From Paraflavitalea devenefica (GTDB taxonomy: Bacteria; Bacteroidota; Bacteroidia; Chitinophagales; Chitinophagaceae), in NCBI RefSeq assembly GCF_011759375.1, contig NZ_JAARML010000006.1:310001-374000 (forward strand): a stretch of DNA of 64,000 nucleotides, read 5' to 3'. The notes under the pieces were generated by a model. That model was not told where the DNA came from, ran no database searches, and saw only the letters and a list, made by a program, of their open reading frames with translations. Positions 7,030 to 16,045 of the stretch are shown here, in pieces. The translations under genes and the position numbers were made by a program. Every line of letters begins with the position of its first letter. Position 1 is the stretch's first letter.

Positions 7030-9240
7030 ATGAGTTATTATGATCACAATGGGCATTCAACTATGCTGACTGAACCCAACGGGCCAGCATTATCTGAAGT
7101 AACGCCTGTTTCAAAAAAAGCAAAAACTGTTATTAAGGAAACCGAAACCGATGACATAGACGCGTTAATTGCAACGATGGAGATAGGTGAGGCCACCACC
7201 GAAGCAATCACGGAAATGGAAGAAGGCATTACTGAAGTGCCTATTCCTGCAGCTATTCCCACCCCAATTATTCCTTTCCCCAAAAACAGGGTATACGGTC
7301 GTTACCGCGCCCTTTTAGGCGCTTTTGAACTGGAATTACGTATTGATACAGATGGCCCGGGCCCACTTCAAAAGGTGAGTGGGGATTATTACCAGATCAT
7401 TGGGCAAACGAAATCCTATTTTGGTTCTTTTATTGTTGACAGCCTTACCAAAAACATTGCCAATGGTGTTATCACCCTCACTGGTATTGCCAATACCACA
7501 TGGGCCACCTCATTTAAAAAACTGAAAGTGTCCATTAAGCAAAGCCCGATTTTTCAACCACTGGCGCCGGCTTTACTGCAATGGTTCCATGCTACGACCA
7601 ATGCCCCCGGAGCTTTATATGTATGTAACCATATTCACAGGGCTTTCAGAACGGTGAGGCTGGAGCAGGATTGCACCGCGGGTGTTACTCCTTTTGTCTC
7701 TTACAATACCGGGTCACTTCCCTCCGGCGGGCCTGCCAGGATATTATCCGTAACCGATGCCTTTAAGGAAGCCGGCGTTGACATGATTAACGCAGGGCTT
7801 GGAAGTGTAGTACCGATGGTCAACATTACTCCTCCTGCCGACAGGTGGTCCAATGCAGAATTGCACAGGGCTATGATACAACATTTCAGCCTGTACAGGC
7901 CAGTACCACAATGGAATGTTTGGTTACTGCATGCCTACGAGCATGAATACGGACCGGGTTTGTATGGCATCATGTTCGACCAGGAAGGCTTGCAGCGCCA
8001 GGGTTGTGCCGTGTTTTACAGGGGCATTGGCGGGTTAACAGCCGAACAAAAACGCTTGCAGCTTTATACCTGCATACATGAACTGGGCCACTGCTTTAAC
8101 CTGCTGCACTCCTTCCAGAAAAACCTGGCGATACCTCCCAAACCGAACATTCCCAATTCTCTGTCATGGATGAATTATCCCCAGTTCTATCCGGGTGGAG
8201 CCGCTGCATTCTGGAGTGCATTCCCATTCCAGTTTGATGCCGTAGAAGTGGCACATATCCGCCATGGGTTCCGGAACAATGTTTTGATGGGTGGCAATCC
8301 TTTCAGGGTAGGCGCATCGTTGGAAGAAACAGGAAATATATTTGAAGACAATATCGAGAATCACACTTCCCTTTACATGGAACTGGAAGCTAAAAAGTCA
8401 TACCTGCTGGGCGAACCGGTTTGCCTGGAAACCCAACTGAAAACTTCCAGCAACCTGAGCACACAAGTAATGAGCAACCTGCATGCCGATTTCGGATTTG
8501 TAACTATTGGCATCAAGAAGCCGGGAGGTAAAATAATGATTTATAAACCGGTAACTGAAATGTGTGCTGAGCCTACCTATACAGTACTGAATGCCAGCAA
8601 CCCTGCTATCTATGAAAGTTCCTATATAGGCTATAGCAAAGAGGGATTCATTTTCGATGAAATTGGCAATTACCAGGTGAAAGCGGTTTACTATCATACC
8701 GATGGTTCTCGCATCGTTTCCAATACACTCAACATCCGCATCAAGAGTCCGGTAACCGCCCAGGATGATGCAGCCGCAGAATTATTATTTGAAGACCAGG
8801 TAGGTTACCTGATGAGCTTTATGGGTTCAGATGCCGAATACCTGCAGAAGGGGAATGATGCTTTGCAACTGCTGGTTGATAAGTATAGAGACCACCCCCT
8901 CACAATCTATGCACAATTTGTAAGGGGCGTGAATGCACAACGCGCTTTTAAGACTATTACCGCTGATAAGAAGTTGTATGTCAGAGAAGCCAACTACCAG
9001 TCAGGCGAGGATATGCTGAGAGAGGCCATCGAAAAATCAAAAGGGGATAAAGGGCTGGATAATATCAGCCTCAACCAGGCTATGCAGATATTGGCTAAGA
9101 CCTATTATCGCGAAGGCAACAAAGAAGCAGCAAACGCAGTGGCCGGTGATATGATCAACTATTTCAGCAGCCTTCCTATTAAAGAGCATGTGAAAGAGAA
9201 GATACGCAGACAAAGCGCCACATTGTTTACCAAAGAATAG
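7030..9240 (+). CDS. Metzincin-like zinc metalloprotease domain protein
   Basis: This 736-residue protein has no signal peptide or membrane segment. Residues 1-85 are acidic and low-complexity (repeated Thr/Glu, Pro-rich at 72-85). Residues 90-175 form a beta-rich domain. The catalytic region has HELGHCFNLLH at 350-360, giving zinc ligands His350, His354 and His360 with Glu351. A Met-turn-like SWMNY at 379-383 follows, so the fold is of the metzincin type. Residues 440-580 look like a beta-sandwich and 590-736 is helical with TPR-like spacing. The upstream region is a tandem duplication and a terminator follows. The closest family is not recognised. Possible roles are a contractile- or toxin-delivered protease or an intracellular enzyme. 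Confidence 0.75.
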   Translation: MSYYDHNGHSTMLTEPNGPALSEVTPVSKKAKTVIKETETDDIDALIATMEIGEATTEAITEMEEGITEVPIPAAIPTPIIPFPKNRVYGRYRALLGAFELELRIDTDGPGPLQKVSGDYYQIIGQTKSYFGSFIVDSLTKNIANGVITLTGIANTTWATSFKKLKVSIKQSPIFQPLAPALLQWFHATTNAPGALYVCNHIHRAFRTVRLEQDCTAGVTPFVSYNTGSLPSGGPARILSVTDAFKEAGVDMINAGLGSVVPMVNITPPADRWSNAELHRAMIQHFSLYRPVPQWNVWLLHAYEHEYGPGLYGIMFDQEGLQRQGCAVFYRGIGGLTAEQKRLQLYTCIHELGHCFNLLHSFQKNLAIPPKPNIPNSLSWMNYPQFYPGGAAAFWSAFPFQFDAVEVAHIRHGFRNNVLMGGNPFRVGASLEETGNIFEDNIENHTSLYMELEAKKSYLLGEPVCLETQLKTSSNLSTQVMSNLHADFGFVTIGIKKPGGKIMIYKPVTEMCAEPTYTVLNASNPAIYESSYIGYSKEGFIFDEIGNYQVKAVYYHTDGSRIVSNTLNIRIKSPVTAQDDAAAELLFEDQVGYLMSFMGSDAEYLQKGNDALQLLVDKYRDHPLTIYAQFVRGVNAQRAFKTITADKKLYVREANYQSGEDMLREAIEKSKGDKGLDNISLNQAMQILAKTYYREGNKEAANAVAGDMINYFSSLPIKEHVKEKIRRQSATLFTKE

Positions 9241-9264
9241 CAATAGCAAGTGCCGGATTACAAT

Positions 9265-9303
9265 AAAGAGGCTATCCCTTTGAAGGGCGGGATAGTCTCT
9301 TTA
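9265..9303 (+). terminator. Terminator of the metzincin-like gene
   Basis: Hairpin with arms aaagaggctatccc and gggatagtctcttt (one G-T pair) followed by T-rich sequence, 25 bases after the stop at 9240. Confidence 0.75.
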
Positions 9304-9380
9304 TTTCCGGCACATAACGGAATCCTGCATCTATTTAAAGGTCTCTCAGGCTGATACGTTGCTCTTTCATCATTTTCATT

Positions 9381-9740
9381 ATGAAATTCCCATTGGCAAT
9401 TATCATATCTTTTATTTTATTTAATGCTTGCGATATGGCAAACTCAGATAAAAAGTTTTCCGCTTCATCCGGTGAGCTGGAACAACAACATCCTCTTACC
9501 AGCCGCCAAACAACTGATACGCTGGAAAATCAGGAAGGGGAAATTGTGGTTATTGATGCCACCAACTTTGGCATTCAGTGCAAAAACGATAGCAACAGGT
9601 TATTGCTTCCGTTGAATCTTCCAGCTCCTCTGCAGAAAGCAGGTATGAAAGTAATATTTAGCGGTTCAGTCAAGCAAACCAATCCCGAAGAACTTTGGGC
9701 TGCACATCCCGTGATATTGACATCCATCCAGGAAAAATAA
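9381..9740 (+). CDS. Small lipoprotein, unknown function
   Basis: The protein has 119 residues. The N-terminus MKFPLAIIISFILFNACD has a lipobox-like LFNAC with Cys17, so it is probably lipid-anchored. After a polar linker (20-50, Ser/Gln/Thr-rich) comes a compact strand-rich domain (GEIVVIDATNFGIQC and PAPLQKAGMKVIFSGSVKQT, to the end). The spacing recalls a small OB-like fold, but no family is recognised. It is a single gene with its own leader. Confidence 0.6.
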   Translation: MKFPLAIIISFILFNACDMANSDKKFSASSGELEQQHPLTSRQTTDTLENQEGEIVVIDATNFGIQCKNDSNRLLLPLNLPAPLQKAGMKVIFSGSVKQTNPEELWAAHPVILTSIQEK

Positions 9741-9912
9741 AAAAATGTTTGCTGATTGACAAAGAGCCACCGAAACCTTGGTGTCCACTGCTTCTATCTG
9801 CTACCGGGTATACAAATGATAGGTCGCTGATGAAAAGAATACTATTCCCCTGAATACCTCTGGCTAAACACTTATAGCATCATTGTTGTTTTTCTTCAAC
9901 CTGGAAAAAAAA

Positions 9913-9963
9913 TTTGCGCAACCAAATAATTGCACTTATATTTGCAACCACATAGTTGCAAAT
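9913..9963 (+). promoter_or_regulatory. Promoter and ArsR-type operator of the ArsR-AHSA1 operon
   Basis: TTTG at 9913-9916, 20 bases of spacer, then TATATTTG at 9937-9944 is an exact fit to the Bacteroidota promoter consensus. Overlapping the -7 box and start point is a perfect inverted repeat with arms ATTTGCAAC (9940-9948) and GTTGCAAAT (9955-9963). This is the right size and place for a winged-helix dimer, so the ArsR protein encoded just downstream probably represses itself. Confidence 0.8.
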
Positions 9964-9972
9964 AATCCCAGG

Positions 9973-10299
9973 ATGGAAATAAGAAGAGACATTTTTCAAG
10001 CAATTGCCGACCCGACCAGGCGGGCAATCATCGCCCTGATTGCATTGCAGGCAATGACACCCAATGCCCTTGCCGAACATTTTAATACAAGCAGACAGGC
10101 TGTGTCAAAACATATTAAAATATTGACAGAGTGCGAACTGATAAAACAGGAACAACAAGGCAGGGAAATTTACTACTCGCTTCAAATTCAAAAAATGAAA
10201 GAGATTGATAAATGGTTAGACCAATTCAGAAGGCTATGGGAAACCCAATTTAATCAACTTGACAAAGTATTAGCAACAATTAAAAAACAAAAAAAATGA
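9973..10299 (+). CDS. ArsR-family transcriptional regulator
   Basis: This is a 108-residue winged-helix protein of the metal-independent ArsR branch that pairs with AHSA1/SRPBCC proteins. [20 protein letters not shown] (4-23) is the family start. The helix-turn-helix is at about 30-52 ([23 protein letters not shown]) and the wing at 58-70. No Cys metal site is present. ATG 9973 is chosen because it starts exactly at the family N-terminus and lies about 22 bases after the predicted start point; the longer frame from 9883 would run through the promoter. The stop overlaps the next ATG (ATGA at 10296), so it is coupled to the AHSA1 gene. Confidence 0.9.
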   Translation: MEIRRDIFQAIADPTRRAIIALIALQAMTPNALAEHFNTSRQAVSKHIKILTECELIKQEQQGREIYYSLQIQKMKEIDKWLDQFRRLWETQFNQLDKVLATIKKQKK

Positions 10300-10796
10300 C
10301 AACCAATTTGCTATTTGATTTTACCGTTGACAAAACAACAAAAACAGTGTTCATAACCAGAGAATTTGATGCCGAACTTTCGCTGGTATGGGATGCTTTT
10401 ACCAAAGCAGAAATCCTTGACCAATGGGTAGCACCTAAACCCTGGACTTCAAAAACAAAATTTATGGACTTCAAGGTTGGTGGAAGAAGATTTTATGCGA
10501 TGGTAAGCCCCGAAGGACAAGAGCGTTGGGCAATTCAGAAATACACTTCAATTAGCCCAAAAACCAATTTCAAAATGTTCAATGCTTTTGCAGATAAAGA
10601 TGAAAACCCTGAATTGCCAGGTTCAGATTGGGATTACACTTTTAGCGAACAAGACGGAAAGACAACAGTGCGTATTACTATTTATAATGAATCCCTTGCC
10701 CGCATGGAGAAGATGATTGAAATGGGCTTCACAGAAGGATTTAAGGCGTCAATGAACAATTTGGAAAATCTGTTGGCGCGTTTATCGCAAAAATGA
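10296..10796 (+). CDS. SRPBCC/AHSA1-domain protein
   Basis: This 166-residue START-like protein of the Aha1 C-terminal (AHSA1) family starts [30 protein letters not shown] (about 19-48). It ends with the long C-terminal helix containing [17 protein letters not shown]. The hydrophobic cavity fold binds small ligands, and the ligand is unknown. It is translationally coupled to the ArsR regulator, a pairing seen in many genomes, and is followed by a VOC protein gene 72 bases later. The three probably form one operon. Confidence 0.88.
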   Translation: MTTNLLFDFTVDKTTKTVFITREFDAELSLVWDAFTKAEILDQWVAPKPWTSKTKFMDFKVGGRRFYAMVSPEGQERWAIQKYTSISPKTNFKMFNAFADKDENPELPGSDWDYTFSEQDGKTTVRITIYNESLARMEKMIEMGFTEGFKASMNNLENLLARLSQK

Positions 10797-10868
10797 TTTT
10801 CGTTTTCAAAAATGGCAGTCAAAACAAGTAAGAAAGTAACGAATTTAACAACCTAAAAAATAAGAATT

Positions 10869-11309
10869 ATGGCACTTATCAATCCTCACATTAATTTCAA
10901 CGGAAATGCCGAAGAAGCATTTACCTTTTACAAATCAGTATTTGGCGGAGAGTTTGCAAAGGTTATTCGTTTCAAAGACCTTGCAAGTCCTGAATTCAGC
11001 GTTGCGGAAAAAGAAGAAAATAAAATTATGCATATTGCTTTGCCTATTGGTAAGAGTAGTATGTTGATGGCAAACGATGTTCCGGAAATTATGGGAAAAA
11101 CAAACGAAAATGAGAACAGAAGTAAAATTGTAATAAGTGCAGAAAGTAAAGAAGAAGCAGACAAATTATTTAATGGGCTTTCAGTGGGAGGACAAATAGA
11201 AGGGCCTATTGGTGATAGTCCTTGGAATTCATATTTTGGTTGTTTTAGAGATAAATACGGTATTGAATGGATTGTGGAATTTGACCCAAAATATAACGGG
11301 CAAAAGTAA
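10869..11309 (+). CDS. VOC-family protein (PhnB/3-demethylubiquinone-like)
   Basis: The product has 146 residues. The PhnB-like start INPHINFNGNAEEAFTFYKS (4-23) is followed by VFGGEFA and by a C-terminal PWNSYFGCFRDKYGIEWIVEF (about 118-138). This branch of the vicinal-oxygen-chelate fold often lacks an intact metal site and its substrate is unknown. It lies 72 bases downstream of the AHSA1 gene in the same direction and is probably the third gene of the ArsR-controlled operon. It converges on tRNA-Pro. Confidence 0.87.
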   Translation: MALINPHINFNGNAEEAFTFYKSVFGGEFAKVIRFKDLASPEFSVAEKEENKIMHIALPIGKSSMLMANDVPEIMGKTNENENRSKIVISAESKEEADKLFNGLSVGGQIEGPIGDSPWNSYFGCFRDKYGIEWIVEFDPKYNGQK

Positions 11310-11349
11310 CTGGCCAGCCATAATTTTTAGATGGATTGTATAAAAAGCA

Positions 11350-11376
11350 AAAAGGAACACATAATGTGCTCCTTTT
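11350..11376 (-). terminator. Terminator of tRNA-Pro
   Basis: Minus-strand stem aaaggagcac/gtgttccttt with a 4-base loop and a T-run, starting five bases past the tRNA 3' end. Confidence 0.8.
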
Positions 11377-11381
11377 CTCTG

Positions 11382-11455
11382 TCGGGACGACTGGATTCGA
11401 ACCAGCGACCCCTACGTCCCGAACGTAGTGCGCTACCGGGCTGCGCTACGTCCCG
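11382..11455 (-). tRNA. tRNA-Pro (anticodon CGG)
   Basis: On the minus strand all four arms are present. The acceptor is CGGGACG/CGTCCCG with discriminator A. The anticodon stem is CTACG/CGTAG with loop TTCGGGA, giving anticodon CGG. The T-arm is CTGG-TTCGAAT-CCAG. CCA is not encoded. It has its own consensus promoter and terminator and is transcribed alone. Confidence 0.95.
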
Positions 11456-11484
11456 ATCTGAAATACAAGGGAAACGCGGGACTG

Positions 11485-11516
11485 CAAAAGTAATAGTCAG
11501 CCAGCATTTTATCAAA
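11485..11516 (-). promoter_or_regulatory. Promoter of tRNA-Pro
   Basis: Minus-strand TTTG (11516-11513), 20-base spacer and TACTTTTG (11492-11485) match the Bacteroidota promoter exactly. The predicted start point is about 23 bases before the mature tRNA 5' end. Confidence 0.85.
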
Positions 11517-12246
11517 AAAATGGCGCTTTTGGGTGAAGCAAGCTGTAAAGCTATATCTGTATTCTGTCCTTGTATAACTACTGTAGATAGGGTTATTCAC
11601 TGTATAACCAATTTAGATAACTCCGGAAAACTGTATAGTTATTTTAGCAAGGGACATTCAGGGACAGTTTGTCCCAATTCGCTTTTCCTTATTAAATGCT
11701 TCGGTACATGTTCGCTATTCCTTCGCTCCGGCTTCGCTCAGGAGCGAACATGTACCGAAGCAATAGCGAAGCGGAAGCGAAGAACAAGCGAAGAAATGAC
11801 CGTATATGAGTATTTTGGGCAAAGTTTATACCCGGAAGCGGTCAAAACCTGGCTGTTTTCGGGCATAGGCCACACAAAACATCACCACATTAAAACCTCC
11901 CGGAAGCATCAGCAACCGCGTAACGCATTACAGCCTCCTGGCGGGCTTTCCTGATCAGCCAACATGCTCTTCCTAATCAAAAGCTGATCCAGCCGTAAAA
12001 GGGCTTTACAATGCGCTTAAACGGCAGCATAATCACCGGCAGCATTCCCCCGATTACATACGATTTCGTCCCGGATTGGGACATAGGGGTAGGCAAGTGC
12101 TCTAAACAAGGCGAGGGAATGCCTTGAAAAGCGCACTGGAGTGCTCTAAATATATGCAGTTCTATAGTGTACCAGTGCAAGGTTCAGGCAATACGTAGGT
12201 CATTCCCTGAGCATCCCCCACCCTACCCATCACCAGGAGGTAAATT
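11517..12246. other. Long gene-free stretch next to tRNA-Pro with a large inverted repeat
   Basis: No supported gene in about 730 bases. It holds a perfect 20-bp inverted repeat (11697-11716 with 11743-11762) and a cluster of GCGAAG/CTTCGC words from 11711 to 11790. A short hairpin gggaca/tgtccc lies near 11661-11675. A minus-strand frame at 11977-12180 ends in a hydrophobic, membrane-like tail (VIGGMLPVIMLPF) and could be the remnant of a lost membrane protein, with low support. The stretch has the look of an old insertion or deletion scar beside a tRNA gene. Confidence 0.4.
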
Positions 12247-13347
12247 TCAGGAACCAAACGAAGCAAAGGCCAGTCCCGACAATGGCCGGCCGGCCATTCC
12301 CTTATGCTGGACCAGCACCTTGAACCGCAGGCCCATATCCAGCAAAAGCGTCCGGGTAAGCTGCGCTTCTTGTAACGCTGCCTTGAGTTTATTTTCCCCC
12401 GCCGCCAGGGTTTTCCGGAGACAGGCTTTAAAGTCGAGGGCCAGCAGGAAGGCCGCCTGGCTCACCAGCCCCAACGGGGCCAGACCGTTTTTAAAGCCCC
12501 AATGACTCAACGCGGAAAAATTGATATGTGTGGTAATATCCTGCCGGCCAATCGCCCGATAGGGATCATCATTGACCTGGTGCTGGTGATAGCAAAGCAA
12601 AGTACCTGCACGCCGGCTATTGCGGTATAATTCAGCAGAAGCATAACCGTAATCAATGGTAATGACATAGCCTTTTTGTAAAGCAGCGCCAATAGATCCG
12701 ATCCATTGCGTGGCTTCCAGGTTGATCTCGGTCTGAAAACCGCGCGGCAGCGCTACGTCCAACTCCCGGAAATAACCGGTCAGGGCCGCACTGGCGGGGC
12801 GCAGGGTTTCCACAAACCCATCCTGGTAATCCAGGAACACTTCCTGCAATGTATCCTGCATCACCACCCGGTGCACCGCAAAATTATCCACCAACTCATT
12901 GGAGATAATGCAGCCCGTGAGACGGCCAATGGCTTCAATGGAATCATACCAGGCTACCTTATCGGGCAGGTGCGCCCGTTGCCGGTTGCGCATGACCGGA
13001 CTTTTCTCAATGATACAATACCGCAACCTGCTGTACAACTGCTTATTCTCACACAGGTAACCAAGGATATCATGACAAAGAAAACCGTTCCCCGCACCGT
13101 ACTCAACGATCGTAAAGTCTGCTGCGCCCAACTGGCGCCACATTTCTTCGATCTGTTTGCCCAGCACCATGCCCATTACCGGACTGAGGCAGGAACTGGT
13201 AAAATAGTCGCCCCGCTTGCCGAATTTATCCCGGTCGGAAGTATAATAACCCAGGCCCGGATAATAAAGCGCCATTTCCATAAAATCATGAAACGAAATA
13301 GGCCCTTCTTCTTTGATGCGGTCGATGATGATCTCCTGTAAGTCCAT
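12247..13347 (-). CDS. SAM-dependent methyltransferase, MidA/NDUFAF7 family
   Basis: This is a 366-residue member of the MidA (DUF185) family. In mitochondria the homologue NDUFAF7 methylates an Arg of a complex I subunit; the bacterial target is unproven. The start LQEIIIDRIKEEGPISFHDF (3-22) and YYPGLGYYTS (28-37) are family hallmarks. The SAM-binding motif EYGAGNG is at 82-88, and VDNFAVHRV and the beta strand YVITIDYGY follow. ATG at 13347 is chosen because the extra 16 residues from 13395 are not family-like. It is convergent with nothing nearby and divergent from the TfoX-N gene. Confidence 0.88.
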   Translation of the reverse strand: MDLQEIIIDRIKEEGPISFHDFMEMALYYPGLGYYTSDRDKFGKRGDYFTSSCLSPVMGMVLGKQIEEMWRQLGAADFTIVEYGAGNGFLCHDILGYLCENKQLYSRLRYCIIEKSPVMRNRQRAHLPDKVAWYDSIEAIGRLTGCIISNELVDNFAVHRVVMQDTLQEVFLDYQDGFVETLRPASAALTGYFRELDVALPRGFQTEINLEATQWIGSIGAALQKGYVITIDYGYASAELYRNSRRAGTLLCYHQHQVNDDPYRAIGRQDITTHINFSALSHWGFKNGLAPLGLVSQAAFLLALDFKACLRKTLAAGENKLKAALQEAQLTRTLLLDMGLRFKVLVQHKGMAGRPLSGLAFASFGS

Positions 13348-13487
13348 ACCGGGAAGCACAAAAAATACATGCCCGTCAGGAGGTTGCTGTGTCATCCCCC
13401 GAGCGGGGCATTTATTGCCCGGCCTGCTGTATTTTTCCTATTTTTAGTGAGTCAACGATCCGCAAATAATCTTACAATTGATCGTAT

Positions 13488-13838
13488 ATGCCATTCAACG
13501 AACAACTCGCCGACAGGGTGAGAGAGCTCATTGCCGCCACAGAAAAGAAGGTGGAAGAAAAGAGAATGTTTGGCGGCCTCTGCTTTATGGTTAATGATAA
13601 GATGTGCGTGGGCGTTGAACAGGAAAGGCTCATGCTGCGTATCGGTCCCGATGTATATGAAGAAGCGCTGGAAAAAGAGGGCTGCATACCGATGGACTTT
13701 ACCGGTAAGGTCATGAAAGGATATGTCTTCGTAGACCAGGAAGTATTGACCACAAAAAAACAACTTTCGGGGTGGATCAAACTGGCGCTGGACTATAACA
13801 AAATAGCCAAAGCGGCTAAACCTAAAAAGAAGAAGTAA
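13488..13838 (+). CDS. TfoX N-terminal domain protein
   Basis: This 116-residue protein consists only of the TfoX/Sxy N-terminal domain. It has MPFNEQLADRVRELI at the start, EEKRMFGGLCFMVNDKMCVGV (25-45), RIGPDVYEEAL (51-61), and GKVMKGYVFVD at about 73-83, then a Lys-rich tail. In gamma-proteobacteria TfoX regulates competence, but stand-alone N-domains in Bacteroidota have no known role. It is followed at short distance by the M13 peptidase gene in the same direction. Confidence 0.88.
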   Translation: MPFNEQLADRVRELIAATEKKVEEKRMFGGLCFMVNDKMCVGVEQERLMLRIGPDVYEEALEKEGCIPMDFTGKVMKGYVFVDQEVLTTKKQLSGWIKLALDYNKIAKAAKPKKKK

Positions 13839-13914
13839 CCACTCATATAGAATATTGATTTGCCATCACGGCAACCGGTATCTTTATAACACATCAAATT
13901 CAAATTTATCATCT

Positions 13915-15948
13915 ATGAAATTGTATGTGTTGCTTATGGCTGTTTCTACCGGCTGCTTCCTGGCTTGTCAGAACAGCGATACCAAAACTACCCGGCCCGA
14001 TGTGGTAGCCGCCAACATGGATACCACCGTACAACCCGGCAATGACTTTTTCCTGTATGCCAATGGCGGATGGATTAAACAAAATCCTATACCCGATGAA
14101 GAAAGCAGGTGGGGCATTGGCAATATGGTGAATGAAGAGATCTACAAGCGGGTGCTCACCATTAATGAAAAAGCTGTAGCCGATTCTGCAGCCGGCGGCG
14201 CCTCCAGAAAGCTGGCCGATTTCTGGCTGAGCGCAATGGACACCGTAGCCATTGAACAAGCCGGCATCACGCCCCTGCAACCTGAACTGGACAAGATCAA
14301 TGCCATTACGGATATTCCTTCCCTGATGCAACTGATTGCCCGCTGGCAAACACAAGGCATCTCCCCTGCCTTCAGCCAGTTCATTTTCCAGGACAGCAAG
14401 AACAGTGAACAGATGGCGCTCTACCTGTACCAGGGCGGACTGGGTCTTCCCAACCGGGATTATTATTTCAATACCGATGAGCGCACCACCATGATACGCA
14501 ATGAATACGTGAAGCATGTGGCCAAAATGCTGCGCCTGCTGGGCGATGATACAACAACAGCCGCCGGAAACGCGGCAATGATCATGAAACTGGAAACGAG
14601 GCTGGCCAAAGCTTCCCGTAAACTGGAAGCCCTGCGCGATCCCTATGCCAATTATAATAAGTTTGCCGTAACAGATATCAAAAAATTAACGCCGGCTGTT
14701 GACTGGAAAACATGGGCCACCAATTATGGCGCCGGCGCGGTAGACTCTGTCATTATAGGACAACCGGAGTTCTTTAAGGAACTGCAGGCAGCGCTCACCA
14801 CTATCCCGCTGGCCGACTGGAAAGTGTACCTGCGCTGGAACCTTGTCAACAATTCGGCCGAGTTTATCAGCAAGCCTTTTGCCGACCAGGATTTTGAATT
14901 CTATTCTAAAACCATCCGCGGTGTCAAGAAACAACGCCCACGCTGGAAGCGGGTGCTCGATACCCAAAAAGGCATTATGGGCGAACTGGTAGGTCAGCTA
15001 TTTGTGAAAGAGTATTTTAATGAAACGGCCAGGAAGCGCTATGAAGACATGGTGGAGGCCATCCGCACCGCTTTAAAAGACCGCATCAATAAGCTGGACT
15101 GGATGAGCGACAGCACCAGGCAGAAAGCCTTACACAAGCTGGCTACCATGAAGAAGAAGGTAGGCTATCCCGACAAATGGAAAGATTTTTCTGCTATGCA
15201 GATTGTCCGCGGACCTTATGTCATTAATATGCAACACGCCAATGCCTGGTGGCACCAATACAATATCAATAAACTGGGCAAACCTGTGGACCGTACAGAA
15301 TGGGATATGCCGCCACAGGAATACAACGCTTATTACAATCCGTCCAACAATGAGATTGTATTACCCGCAGGCATCTTCACCGTGCCCGGCTACCGCGATG
15401 AAGAACTGGATGATGCGGTCGTATATGGTTATGCCGCCGCCTCTACCATTGGCCACGAGATCACCCATGGCTTTGATGATGAAGGCCGGCAGTTTGATGC
15501 CAACGGCAACCTGGTAAGCTGGTGGACAAAAGAAGATGAGCACAAGTTCATGAAGAAAGCGCAGGTAATGGTAGAGCAGTTCAACGGATATGTGGTGGTA
15601 GATACCTTGCGCATCAACGGCAAGGCAACACTGGGAGAAAATATTGCCGACCTGGGCGGTATACTCCTCGGGTGGGACGCTTTTCAAAAGACCGATCAAT
15701 ATAAGAAAGCAGAAAAACTAGCCGGTTATACACCTGCCCAACGTTATTTCCTGGGCTATGCACTGGGCTGGCTGGGACATACCCGCAAGGAATCGCTGGC
15801 CAATCAATTGCTCACGGATGTACATTCTCCCGCGCAATACCGGGTGAATGGCCCCATGGCCGATGTAGATGCATTCTATGAAACCTTCAACATTAAACCA
15901 GGTGATAAACTGTACCGGCCCGATAGCTTGAGGGTAAGGATCTGGTAA
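13915..15948 (+). CDS. M13-family metallopeptidase lipoprotein (neprilysin/PepO-like)
   Basis: This is a 677-residue endopeptidase of the M13 family. The N-terminus is a lipoprotein signal with lipobox FLAC (Cys18), so it is probably anchored in the envelope and cleaves peptides there. The M13 N-domain starts DTTVQPGNDFFLYANGGW. The zinc site HEITH is at 514-518 and the third ligand Glu575 lies in ENIADLGG with Asp579. The substrate-binding NAYYNPSNNEIVLPAGI also matches the family. ATG 13915 is chosen because it starts the lipoprotein signal; upstream residues are not signal-like. A repeat-rich terminator follows. Confidence 0.95.
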   Translation: MKLYVLLMAVSTGCFLACQNSDTKTTRPDVVAANMDTTVQPGNDFFLYANGGWIKQNPIPDEESRWGIGNMVNEEIYKRVLTINEKAVADSAAGGASRKLADFWLSAMDTVAIEQAGITPLQPELDKINAITDIPSLMQLIARWQTQGISPAFSQFIFQDSKNSEQMALYLYQGGLGLPNRDYYFNTDERTTMIRNEYVKHVAKMLRLLGDDTTTAAGNAAMIMKLETRLAKASRKLEALRDPYANYNKFAVTDIKKLTPAVDWKTWATNYGAGAVDSVIIGQPEFFKELQAALTTIPLADWKVYLRWNLVNNSAEFISKPFADQDFEFYSKTIRGVKKQRPRWKRVLDTQKGIMGELVGQLFVKEYFNETARKRYEDMVEAIRTALKDRINKLDWMSDSTRQKALHKLATMKKKVGYPDKWKDFSAMQIVRGPYVINMQHANAWWHQYNINKLGKPVDRTEWDMPPQEYNAYYNPSNNEIVLPAGIFTVPGYRDEELDDAVVYGYAAASTIGHEITHGFDDEGRQFDANGNLVSWWTKEDEHKFMKKAQVMVEQFNGYVVVDTLRINGKATLGENIADLGGILLGWDAFQKTDQYKKAEKLAGYTPAQRYFLGYALGWLGHTRKESLANQLLTDVHSPAQYRVNGPMADVDAFYETFNIKPGDKLYRPDSLRVRIW

Positions 15949-15953
15949 GAGAT

Positions 15954-16032
15954 GAAGCCTGAAGTTTGAAGTCGGAAGTCTGATTGGTTGCTTTCAGACC
16001 TCCGGCTTCAGACTTCAGACTTCGGCTTTTTC
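15954..16032 (+). terminator. Repeat-built terminator after the M13 gene
   Basis: The words gaagtctgaag/cttcagacttc recur in inverted orientation (15954-15983 with 15994-16026) and are followed by a T-run. It can fold into a long imperfect hairpin right after the stop codon. It is one of several 3'-end repeat elements in this window. Confidence 0.65.
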
Positions 16033-16045
16033 GTACCTTAGCGGC

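Noticed and set aside
11331-11954. 207-residue plus-strand frame across tRNA-Pro
   Set aside because: It runs through a certain tRNA gene, its terminator and promoter, and a perfect inverted repeat; composition is not protein-like.
13452-13780. Minus-strand frames opposite the TfoX-N gene
   Set aside because: The TfoX-N domain on the plus strand explains the region fully.
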